Origin: S010-25 sp964441285
Lineage (GTDB): Bacteria; Pseudomonadota; Gammaproteobacteria; SZUA-229
Direction: 5' to 3'
NCBI GenBank assembly: GCA_964441285.1
Contig: CAYTUK010000016.1
Span: forward strand, 1-47,670
Length of the DNA: 47,670 nucleotides
Positions 1 through 7,617 of the stretch are shown here, in pieces (positions within the stretch are counted from its first letter, which is position 1; each line of letters begins with the position of its first letter). A program made the translations under genes and the position numbers. Under the pieces are notes generated by a model. That model searched no databases. It was not told the DNA's origin and saw only the letters and a program-made list of their open reading frames with translations.

Positions 1-137
1 ATACGGTATGGATGCTTTTTGTTTTTCTGCCGCTTCGCGGCTTTGTTCAACAAATTAATCCAGCAGGCTGTCAAAAGCGTCGGGGACCTCCACCCAGTTT
101 TGCACGCATCTAATTTTTTAATAAAAGAGGTGTGAAC

Positions 138-263
138 ATGTCCAGAAAAACAAAATATGATTCATATGGCGATAGATTTAAAGCTACGGCGGTTGAATTA
201 GCCGCCTTATCAGGTGTAAAAGCTATTGATGTAGCCGAAGTACTCGATTTCTTCGAGGGATAG
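138..263 (+). pseudogene. IS3-family transposase OrfA N-terminal remnant
   Basis: A 41-codon ORF preceded by AAAAGAGG, 7 nt before its ATG. It encodes the start of an IS3-type OrfA helix-turn-helix (YGDRFKATAVELAALSGVKA, then IDVAEVLD). The normal continuation of the recognition helix and the leucine zipper is missing: the frame leaves the family after LD and stops within five codons. No OrfB is present before the helicase gene on the other strand. It is an insertion-sequence relic that cannot encode a working transposase. Positions 1-137 hold no gene I can recognise and may be the element's left end. Family assignment is from recalled similarity of the N-terminus only. Confidence 0.6.
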
Positions 264-299
264 AAAGATTGTTTGTCTGTTTGCATTTTGCTTATTGAA

Positions 300-1607
300 T
301 CAATCCGTTTTTTCTTTCTCTGCTGGCTGTCGCCGTTTGCCTTTATTTTTACGGTTGCGTAGCCGGTTTTTATGGCTGGCTTTTTTTATGCTGTCAGGTC
401 TATTTTTTACTTTTTTAGTTTTGTTTTTAGCAGCGGCTTTACCGGAGGATTTTAGTTTTTTTGGGCCTCTATAACTGCCTTCAAGACCTTTGATTTTGAT
501 ATGCTCAAATTGAATATTAAGGAAATGTTCGATGCGAACCATCTGGTTCCATTCATTGGCATCAATAAATGCAATGGCTTTACCCTGGTTATCACCCCGT
601 CCGGTACGTCCGCTGCGGTGGGCATAATCTTCCCCGTTTCTGGCAAGGTCGAAATGGATAACGCAGTCAATGGCTGGAATATCCAGCCCGCGTGCAGCAA
701 CATCGGTGGCAATCAATACATGAATATGATCGTTACGAAGTTTGCTGATAATGGTGTTACGTTGTTTCTGATCAAGTTCGCCGTGCAGGGTACCAACCTG
801 TATCATCTGCTGTTGCATGTAACGTCCCAGCTGTTCAACCTGCTCACGCGTATTGACAAAAACCAGGATTTTTTCGAAATCTGACGCATTAATGTAGTGG
901 CTGAGCAGTTTCTGTTTGTGTGCATAGCCATCAGCAAGTACCCTCTGATGATGAATGTTGTCATGTTTTTCACGGATGGTATTTAAGATCAGGATCTCAG
1001 GTTGATGCAATAATATTTCAATTAATGCTTTAAAGTGATCGTGATTCAAGCTGGCAGAGAACAGCATGGTCTGTCGCTGTGGATTGCAGTAGGCCGTAAT
1101 TTCTTTTACCTGCTCGCTGAAACCCAGGGATAACATTCTGTCAGCTTCATCCAGCACCAGTACCTGTATTGTGCCGGGGTCGATGGCTTCACGATACATG
1201 TGTTCGAGCAAACGACCGGGGGTTGCAATAAGAATATCCGGGTTATCTTTAAGCCGTTGTAGCTGATACTTTGGGTCTTCACCGCCGATAATAATGCTGC
1301 TATGCAATGCAGTAAATTCAGTTAGCAGCTGGCACTGTTTATTGATTTGTCGTGCCAGCTCACGTGTCGGCACCAGTATCAATGCCTGTAAACCCGGTTC
1401 ACGCTCGTTATCATCAAGCAGATGTTGTATGAGTGGGATTAGAAATGCCAGCGTTTTACCACTGCCGGTTCGTGCACTGACCAGCATGTCTTTATATTCC
1501 AGTGCCGCAGGCAGGCAGGCCTGCTGCACCTCGTTGGCCTGTTTGAGTCCCATTTTTTTAATGGCATTGAGTAAGGCATCGTGCAGTAAAAAAGAAGAAA
1601 AGGGCAT
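300..1607 (-). CDS. DEAD-box ATP-dependent RNA helicase (SrmB/RhlE-like)
   Basis: 435-residue RNA helicase of the bacterial DEAD-box group, expected to remodel RNA in ribosome assembly or mRNA turnover in the cytoplasm. All core motifs are visible: Q-motif region near residues 21-35, Walker A ARTGSGKT (45-52), PTRELA (80-85), TPGRL (129-133), DEAD (153-156), SAS (184-186), ATDVAARGLD (300-309) and HRSGRTGR (330-337). The last ~55 residues form a Lys/Arg-rich tail ending in a GKRRQP stretch, like the basic tail of SrmB. The order and length fit SrmB better than the longer DeaD, but the subfamily cannot be fixed by eye. The gene is monocistronic, divergent from the DsrE-like gene at 1766, with a 158-nt gap that should hold both promoters. 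Confidence 0.9.
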   Translation of the reverse strand: MPFSSFLLHDALLNAIKKMGLKQANEVQQACLPAALEYKDMLVSARTGSGKTLAFLIPLIQHLLDDNEREPGLQALILVPTRELARQINKQCQLLTEFTALHSSIIIGGEDPKYQLQRLKDNPDILIATPGRLLEHMYREAIDPGTIQVLVLDEADRMLSLGFSEQVKEITAYCNPQRQTMLFSASLNHDHFKALIEILLHQPEILILNTIREKHDNIHHQRVLADGYAHKQKLLSHYINASDFEKILVFVNTREQVEQLGRYMQQQMIQVGTLHGELDQKQRNTIISKLRNDHIHVLIATDVAARGLDIPAIDCVIHFDLARNGEDYAHRSGRTGRGDNQGKAIAFIDANEWNQMVRIEHFLNIQFEHIKIKGLEGSYRGPKKLKSSGKAAAKNKTKKVKNRPDSIKKASHKNRLRNRKNKGKRRQPAEKEKTD

Positions 1608-1765
1608 CTTGAATCCGAATTAAGCTTGATATCTCAAAGTAGTCGTATTATAAATGTGTTATTTCAATATACCTAATCCTGCACTACGATAAGGTTTCTA
1701 TGTCTAAGCATATTATGCTGCGGCTATTACTTACAACAGAAAAAGACAACAGAAAAAGGTAAAAC

Positions 1766-2245
1766 ATGACTCCACACAATAAATTTCGCCGCCGTTTTAT
1801 TTCATTATTGGGTGGCCTTGCCGGTGCAGGCTTAACGGTTAAAACCGCACAGGCGAGTCATACTAACACGCATTTTGGTGATGAAGTCGCGCACCATATT
1901 GTGTATCAGTGTGACAAAGCGGATAACGCATATTATGCGCATATTTTGTTTTCTGTTGGTGAATTGATTCGTAAATACGGGGATAATGTTGAAGTAGTTG
2001 TTGCCGCTTTTGGTCCAGGACTTCAGCTTCTGGGCGAACATCCAACCGAACATGTTGATAAGATAAATCAGGAAAGGGTGCAGTCTCTCGATCAATATGG
2101 CGTTTCTTTTCATGCCTGCGGTAATACCATGAAGTCACTGGGCTGGAAAAAAATTGATCTGCTGGAGGTTGCAAAAATTGTGCCGATCGGGGTCGACAAT
2201 ATCATGCTGTTACAGGAAAAAGGCTTTAGTTATATTGCTATATAG
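1766..2245 (+). CDS. Tat-exported DsrE/DsrF-family protein
   Basis: 159 residues. The N-terminus has a twin-arginine signal (RRRF at 8-11, then a hydrophobic stretch to about residue 30 ending AQA), so the protein is probably exported folded to the periplasm. The mature part is a DsrE/F-like fold: HIVYQCDKAD near residue 44, VEVVVAAFGPG near 75, and YGVSFHACGNTM around 111-122, with cysteines at 49 and 118. Family members bind or relay sulfur, or are of unknown function; the Cys118 motif is typical of the periplasmic subgroup. The 3' end overlaps the rapA 3' end by 8 nt in convergent orientation. No dsr, sox or other sulfur-oxidation genes are adjacent, so a sulfur role is only suggested by the family. 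Confidence 0.8.
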   Translation: MTPHNKFRRRFISLLGGLAGAGLTVKTAQASHTNTHFGDEVAHHIVYQCDKADNAYYAHILFSVGELIRKYGDNVEVVVAAFGPGLQLLGEHPTEHVDKINQERVQSLDQYGVSFHACGNTMKSLGWKKIDLLEVAKIVPIGVDNIMLLQEKGFSYIAI

Positions 2246-5126
2246 CAACGATAACGCGGATTGCATCAAGGCGCAAATTAGCCGATTCCAGAACGCGGTT
2301 TAGTGATGCCAACTGACCTTCAAAGAAGGCGATTTCGTCGTTTCTTATGTTAGGGTTTACTTTAGAAAGCGCTTCTAGCCTATTGATTTCTTTTGTTATT
2401 GTTTCATTAGATTCAGTGTGTGCCAGCTCTAGAACCTGTTTGGCACGGGCGTTGGCATAGATCTCACCGCGCTTTAACATGACTTTAAGTATTTCACTTT
2501 TGGCGTTGACAATTTTGCCGCCCGTCACGGTTTCGACAAATTTATGGTTATCATTAATGTCTGTATGCATCAGTTTTAGATTGTGATCAACGCCGCGTTC
2601 ATCACTGACCACACGTATCATTGTGGGTGGCAGGTAACGGTGTGTTTGCAGCGCTTCGACGGGCGCAACTTCCAGTGAGTACAGACATTCCAGTAAAACT
2701 GTGCCTGCTTTTACACCGGGGTATTTCAGTGCGGTGACAGCGGTATTGCCGTTCTCATTACTCAATACCATGTCCATTGCAGTGGTGCAGAGTGGATGTT
2801 CCCAGGTGATATAGTGGGCATCTTCAAAGGTAAGGGCGGTGTCACGTTGGTAGGTGATGGTCATGCCGTCATCGGGTAAACCAGGAAAATGGTTAATCAT
2901 ATGTTCTGTGGGCGTAACGATGAAACAGCCTTCACTGTGAATTTCGGTATCAACGCCAAAACAGTCGAAAACATTTTCCATATAATCGACAATGTTTGTC
3001 TGCGCGTCCTGCTGTAACGCCAGCGCTTTTAGTTTGCCTGCCGGTTGTGGTCGACAGGAATTATATTCCAGCAAACGGTCACGACCCCGGTTTAATGTTT
3101 CGGTGAGGTGTTGGTATTGCTGCTGTGTCGTCGTTATGAGTTGCTCAAGTCGTTCAGCATGGAATGCATTATGCGGTTCAAGTAGAACCTGGTGTAGCGT
3201 TTGCTGTAGCTGGTTATAGACCGAAGCGCCAGCCGGACAGGTGTGCTCAAATGCCTTCAACCCCTGGTGATACCAGCAAAATAAATCTTCCTGCGCGCTA
3301 TTTTTAATGTAGGGGACATAGATGCGAATGGTTTCTGTCTGCCCAATGCGGTCGAGCCGTCCAATACGCTGTTCAAGCAGGTCAGGGTGCGCAGGCAGAT
3401 CAAATAAAACCAGGTGATGAGCAAACTGGAAATTTCGGCCTTCACTGCCGATTTCTGAACAAATTAGTGCCTGACTGCCGGTTTCATGGTCAGCAAAAAA
3501 GGCGGCAGCACGGTCGCGCTCAATCACATTTAAGCCTTCATGAAAGGCAGTTGCATGCACTGCGGTTCTGGTTTTTAAATATTGCGTTATTTCCAGTGCG
3601 GTGGTGGCACTGGCGGTGATAACCAGTACTTTTTCAGGGTAACATTCGGCGAGTTGATGGCTTAACCACGGGATGCGTGGATCCATGCTGGTCCAGTCGG
3701 CGGTTGAGTTATCGGGTTTATAATAGCGTTCGGGTGTTAGTGTATCGGTGATGCTGCTGTTTGCAGCGGGGGTATAAAACGCACAGGCAGCCAGTGGCTG
3801 AGCAATGAGCTGGCGCGATGGAAACCCCTGCACGGCTGCACGCGTATTACGAAACAGAACCCGACCAGTGCCGTGCCGATCTAACAGGTGTTCAACCAGT
3901 TGCTGGCGCTCCAGCTCTGTTTCACCCTGGTCTGATGCCTGTTCGATAATAGACAGCAGTGACTGGTTATCACCTTCATTAAGTGTAGCGCGTAACTGTT
4001 TAATATCATTATCGTTTAAGCGCTTATTATCCAGTAGATTCTGTACGACCTGTGCAATGGGCTCGTAGCTTTTCTCTTCTTCAATGAATTGCTCGTAGTT
4101 CGGGAAGCGGTCAGGGTCTAACAGCCGCAGGCGTGCAAAATGGCTTTCTTTGCCCAGTTGTTCCGGGGTCGCTGTCAGCAGTAAAACTCCACGCGTTTGT
4201 GCAGCAAGTTTTTCGATGCAGTCATAGTCTTTACTGCTTTGCTGAGGTTGCCATTGCAGGTGATGCGCTTCATCGACCACCATTAAATCCCACTGTGCAT
4301 CGAGACACTGGTTAAATATTGTTTCATTAGCGGTCAGAAAGTTCAGGCTGCATAAAGCCAACTGCTCGGAATGGAAAACATTGTCGAAGTTACCTTCCTC
4401 AAGCGTGTCCTGACAACGGTTTTCATCAAAGATTTTAAAATGTAGATTAAACCGCCGTAACATTTCTATCAGCCATTGGTGTAGCAGTGTTTCCGGCACG
4501 ATAATGAGTACGCGATGCGCCCGTTCTGTTTGCAACTGATGATGCAGAATTAACCCGGCTTCGATGGTTTTACCCAGTCCGACTTCATCCGCCAGTAATA
4601 CACGCGGCGCGTAACGGGTTGCAACTTCATGTGCAATGTATAGCTGATGCTCAATCAGGCTGGTGCGACACCCGGTCAGCCCATGTAACTCAGAATGTGC
4701 CAGGTTATTTAGCTGTTTAAGTGTCTGATAACGTAATTCGAACCATTTGTCCTGATCGATCTGACCGCTGAACAGGCGCTCGGATGGCCGGTTAAGCTGT
4801 AAGAAATTATCCAGTGCCGACTCGGCCAGCGTTGTACTGTTACCACTTGCGTCAATGCCGGTGTAGAACAGCAAGCCATCTTCTTCATCAACCCGGGTTA
4901 CTTTCAAACGGGTGTTATCGTGGCTTTGAATGGTATCACCCACACTAAATTTAACGCGGGTTAATGGTGCGCTTTGCCTGGCGTAAGTACGCGTTTCTCC
5001 GGTTGCAAGATAAACCACAGTAATAGTTCGATGCTCAACGCTTAGCACGGTGCCAAGCCCCATCTGGAGTTCGGCATTACTGATACAGCGCTGTCCTGGA
5101 ATTAAACTGGCAATAGAATCGGCCAC
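2238..5126 (-). CDS. rapA: RNA polymerase-associated protein RapA (SWI2/SNF2 ATPase)
   Basis: 962 residues, close to E. coli RapA (968). It recycles RNA polymerase during transcription by an ATP-driven Swi2/Snf2 motor. An N-terminal Tudor-like region (about 10-120) begins with GQRCISNAELQMGLGTV, as in E. coli RapA. The helicase half has Walker A ADEVGLGKT (179-187), DEAH (285-288) and LTATPEQL; the second RecA lobe has SEIGSEGRNFQFA and GRLDRIGQT. The C-terminal RapA-specific region follows. The start is a GTG with no convincing Shine-Dalgarno, chosen because it aligns with known RapA N-termini. Its upstream region (5127-5407) is occupied by repeat elements. Confidence 0.95.
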   Translation of the reverse strand: MADSIASLIPGQRCISNAELQMGLGTVLSVEHRTITVVYLATGETRTYARQSAPLTRVKFSVGDTIQSHDNTRLKVTRVDEEDGLLFYTGIDASGNSTTLAESALDNFLQLNRPSERLFSGQIDQDKWFELRYQTLKQLNNLAHSELHGLTGCRTSLIEHQLYIAHEVATRYAPRVLLADEVGLGKTIEAGLILHHQLQTERAHRVLIIVPETLLHQWLIEMLRRFNLHFKIFDENRCQDTLEEGNFDNVFHSEQLALCSLNFLTANETIFNQCLDAQWDLMVVDEAHHLQWQPQQSSKDYDCIEKLAAQTRGVLLLTATPEQLGKESHFARLRLLDPDRFPNYEQFIEEEKSYEPIAQVVQNLLDNKRLNDNDIKQLRATLNEGDNQSLLSIIEQASDQGETELERQQLVEHLLDRHGTGRVLFRNTRAAVQGFPSRQLIAQPLAACAFYTPAANSSITDTLTPERYYKPDNSTADWTSMDPRIPWLSHQLAECYPEKVLVITASATTALEITQYLKTRTAVHATAFHEGLNVIERDRAAAFFADHETGSQALICSEIGSEGRNFQFAHHLVLFDLPAHPDLLEQRIGRLDRIGQTETIRIYVPYIKNSAQEDLFCWYHQGLKAFEHTCPAGASVYNQLQQTLHQVLLEPHNAFHAERLEQLITTTQQQYQHLTETLNRGRDRLLEYNSCRPQPAGKLKALALQQDAQTNIVDYMENVFDCFGVDTEIHSEGCFIVTPTEHMINHFPGLPDDGMTITYQRDTALTFEDAHYITWEHPLCTTAMDMVLSNENGNTAVTALKYPGVKAGTVLLECLYSLEVAPVEALQTHRYLPPTMIRVVSDERGVDHNLKLMHTDINDNHKFVETVTGGKIVNAKSEILKVMLKRGEIYANARAKQVLELAHTESNETITKEINRLEALSKVNPNIRNDEIAFFEGQLASLNRVLESANLRLDAIRVIVAI

Positions 5127-5189
5127 GTGAGTTATTTTTATGCGGTTAAACAGAGTGCGTATATTAGCAAACTCTGAAGAAAAAGTACG

Positions 5190-5243
5190 TCACCCACACC
5201 CCTGCGGCTGACGGTCTTGAATAATAAGCAGCCTTTTCATCTA
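5190..5243 (+). repeat. Partial copy of dispersed palindromic repeat (family 1)
   Basis: This stretch repeats the right half of the element at 5254-5364. It shares the core GCGGCTGACGGTCTTGAA, followed by a TAAGCAGCCTTTTCATC arm. The left half is absent, so it appears to be a deletion derivative lying in tandem with the complete copy. Other copies lie at 13381-13500 and, inverted, at 13920-14057. Confidence 0.75.
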
Positions 5244-5253
5244 TTACTGAAAC

Positions 5254-5364
5254 GGATGAAAAGGCTACTTATGGTGTCAAGACACGCTGTAAATACATCC
5301 ATGTAGGCTCGACACCCGCATCCCAGCGGCTGACGGTCTTGAACCATAAGTAGCCTTTTCATCC
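5254..5364 (+). repeat. Palindromic MITE/REP-like repeat (family 1), complete copy
   Basis: A 111-bp element bounded by perfect 22-bp inverted arms: the left arm begins GGATGAAAAGGCTACTTATG and the right arm ends CATAAGTAGCCTTTTCATCC. With a one-base bulge the pairing continues through TCAAGAC, giving arms of about 29 bp. The interior contains TACATCCATGTA and the conserved core GCGGCTGACGGTCTTGAA. It has no coding capacity. It sits between the AGCS transporter stop and the rapA start, both on the minus strand, so it would be transcribed as a strong hairpin in that direction. No target-site duplication could be confirmed. Confidence 0.8.
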
Positions 5365-5407
5365 ATCCTGTTAGTATGTGAGCATAAAAACAGGGGATGA
5401 AGATTAT

Positions 5408-6754
5408 TTAATTTATTCTTGTGGTTGAAAAATAGGTCCGCGACAGTTTAAAAACAACAGGGCTTAATAACAGTAATGCAATTAAATTAGGCAGCGCCAT
5501 GAGTGCATTAAGCGTGTCGGCAACCAGCCAGATAAATGCCAGGCTGGCATTTGCGCCAATCGGTATCACCAGTACCCAGAGAATTCTAAACGGAATAATT
5601 GCACGCACACCAAATAGATATTCAGTGCATTTTTCACCATAGAAACTCCAGCCGATGATGGTGGTAAAAGCAAATACCGATAAACCAATGGAAACGATGT
5701 AACCACCCACACCAGGTAACACATGCTCAAACGCCTGTGCCGATAAACTTGCACCGTTTTCACCGCTGTTCCAGCTACCACTGACAATAATAACCAGGCC
5801 CGTTATAGAACAAATAACAAGTGTGTCGATAAAAGTCCCTAACATGGCAATGGTGCCCTGGCGCACCGGGTTGTCGGTTGCCGCCGCCGCATGTGCAATA
5901 GGCGCGCTACCCAGACCGGCTTCGTTGGAGAATATGCCACGCGCAACGCCAAAACGAATTGCAGCCCAGACGGCCGCACCGGCAAAACCACCACTCGCGG
6001 CAGCAGGGCTAAAGGCATGGGTGAAGATTAAATCAAATGCGGCCGGTAACGCATCAGCTTTAAGTATTAAAACAACAATACCGGCGGCTATATAGCTGAT
6101 TGCCATCAACGGCACCAGCTTGCCAGCGACTTCTGCAATGCGACGAATGCCGCCGATTAAAACCAGTGCAACAAGGATTGCCATGACGACACCAGTAATC
6201 AACGGCGATACGTTAAATTGACGTTGCAACGCATCGGCAACCGAATTTGCCTGGATGGTATTGCCAATACCAAAACCGGCGACTGCGCCAAAAATTGCAA
6301 AGGCGGTGCCTAACCATGCCCAGTGTGATGCCAGACCGTTTTTAATGTAGAACATGGGGCCACCGATGTAATGACCTTTTGCATCGACCTCTCTAAATTG
6401 CACCGCGAGCACGGCTTCAGCATATTTGGTCGCCATACCAACCAGCGCCGTACACCACATCCAGAATAGTGCACCAGGGCCACCCAGAAAAATGGCCGTG
6501 GCAACACCGGCAATATTACCCGTACCAATGGTAGCGGATAATGATGTCATTAACGCATTGAAGGGGGCAATGTCACCCGCACCCGTTGTGGTTCGTCCTT
6601 GCCATAACATTTTGAACCCATATTTCAGGCGGAATAATGGCATCAGTTTAAGCCCGGCCATTAAATATATTCCGGTACCTAAAATAAGTACCAGCATGGC
6701 TGGCCCCCAGACGAAGGCATTAAGCTGATTGATAAGGTGAGTGATGGTGTTCAT
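5408..6754 (-). CDS. Sodium:alanine/glycine symporter (AGCS family)
   Basis: 448 residues of mostly hydrophobic sequence with about 10-12 likely membrane spans, an inner-membrane Na+-coupled small amino acid importer. Family marks are the N-terminal GTGIYLMAGLKLMPLFRLKY, the GTGNIAGVA signature (77-85), GGPGALFWMW (91-100), and the conserved SNEAGLGSAPIAHAAA segment in the middle. Length is normal for the family. The ATG at 6754 has only a weak ribosome binding site. It is divergent from the SemiSWEET gene with a 156-nt gap. The substrate (alanine, glycine or other) cannot be told from sequence alone. Confidence 0.92.
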   Translation of the reverse strand: MNTITHLINQLNAFVWGPAMLVLILGTGIYLMAGLKLMPLFRLKYGFKMLWQGRTTTGAGDIAPFNALMTSLSATIGTGNIAGVATAIFLGGPGALFWMWCTALVGMATKYAEAVLAVQFREVDAKGHYIGGPMFYIKNGLASHWAWLGTAFAIFGAVAGFGIGNTIQANSVADALQRQFNVSPLITGVVMAILVALVLIGGIRRIAEVAGKLVPLMAISYIAAGIVVLILKADALPAAFDLIFTHAFSPAAASGGFAGAAVWAAIRFGVARGIFSNEAGLGSAPIAHAAAATDNPVRQGTIAMLGTFIDTLVICSITGLVIIVSGSWNSGENGASLSAQAFEHVLPGVGGYIVSIGLSVFAFTTIIGWSFYGEKCTEYLFGVRAIIPFRILWVLVIPIGANASLAFIWLVADTLNALMALPNLIALLLLSPVVFKLSRTYFSTTRIN

Positions 6755-6910
6755 GTCCAGTTGTATCAGAGCAGGTTAAATAAAACGGGCAGGTTAGCAT
6801 TATTTCAGATTACTATGGGCCGAGTATTTGATTAGCTGAAGTTATCCGCATTTTTCTGTAGAATCTATAAATTTAGTTGTCCACATTAATAACGTATAAG
6901 AGATAATTGC

Positions 6911-7168
6911 ATGGAGGTTATATTTGGCTGGTTGGCATCATTTTTTTGCACGCTTATTTTAGTCCCTCAAATAGTTAAAGCGATAAAAACTCGGCGTACA
7001 CAAGATGTTTCCATGTCCATGCTGGTCTTATCTGTTGTAGGCAATGGTTTCTGGGTATTACAGGCATCGTTGATGGGTAACACGCCATTACAGGTTGGTG
7101 CGGCACTGATTCTCACAATGAGCCTGCTATTAATTATTTTTAAATTTAAGTTCGATAACAAGCATTGA
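6911..7168 (+). CDS. SemiSWEET-family small sugar transporter
   Basis: 85 residues with three predicted membrane helices, the size of a bacterial SemiSWEET, which works as a dimer to move sugars down their gradient across the inner membrane. The PQ-loop signature is present (LVPQ at 17-20, followed by the positive KAIKTRRTQDVS loop), and the third helix is LQVGAALILTMSLLLIIFKF. No catabolic gene is adjacent, so the substrate is unknown. It is transcribed alone; a 449-nt non-coding stretch follows. Confidence 0.88.
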   Translation: MEVIFGWLASFFCTLILVPQIVKAIKTRRTQDVSMSMLVLSVVGNGFWVLQASLMGNTPLQVGAALILTMSLLLIIFKFKFDNKH

Positions 7169-7263
7169 TTTACCGCGTAAATACAAAAGAAATCGAAAGA
7201 ATGCCGCTGACTTCACCAGGGCTCACCTGGAAAAATGTCGATATAATTAACAAATTACACCGT

Positions 7264-7280
7264 TTGTCAGAAAGTGACAA
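7264..7280. promoter_or_regulatory. Palindrome TTGTCA-N5-TGACAA, candidate operator
   Basis: A perfect 6-bp inverted repeat with 5-bp spacer, located about 29 bp upstream of the predicted -35 box at 7309. It is placed as an activator or repressor site for the downstream gene could be, but the regulator is unknown and a chance origin is possible. Confidence 0.3.
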
Positions 7281-7308
7281 TATTCGTATCGGATCTTCGT
7301 AATAATTG

Positions 7309-7337
7309 TTGAAATTTCATCATAATTTATCTATATT
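7309..7337 (+). promoter_or_regulatory. Predicted sigma70 promoter of the DUF1631-type gene
   Basis: TTGAAA (7309-7314), a 17-bp spacer and TATATT (7332-7337) form a good sigma70 promoter, with transcription expected from about 7344. The transcript would begin with an inverted repeat CAGAAC-N10-GTTCTG (7346-7367) and have a leader of about 270 nt before the ATG at 7618. The rest of the 7169-7617 gap is AT-rich and shows no gene. Confidence 0.5.
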
Positions 7338-7617
7338 CTATACAGCAGAACATGAATATGCGTTCTGTATTTTGATGAATAGCTAAATTTACTCAGTTAA
7401 ATTAATTAAAAACAGTTAGTTATGTTAACTTAATTAAGTAAAGTCAATAATGTCAGTGATTACATCTGGGTAATTTTGACACCATAAATGCTCTAAACAA
7501 ATTTAATTGCCATCATTTTAAACAGGGAGATGCTAGCGACTACTGTGGTTAGTTTCTATCTCTTTCTGCGGATAAATAATGGTTGAACTGTAACCAGTTA
7601 GTTTGGAGCAATTTGAT

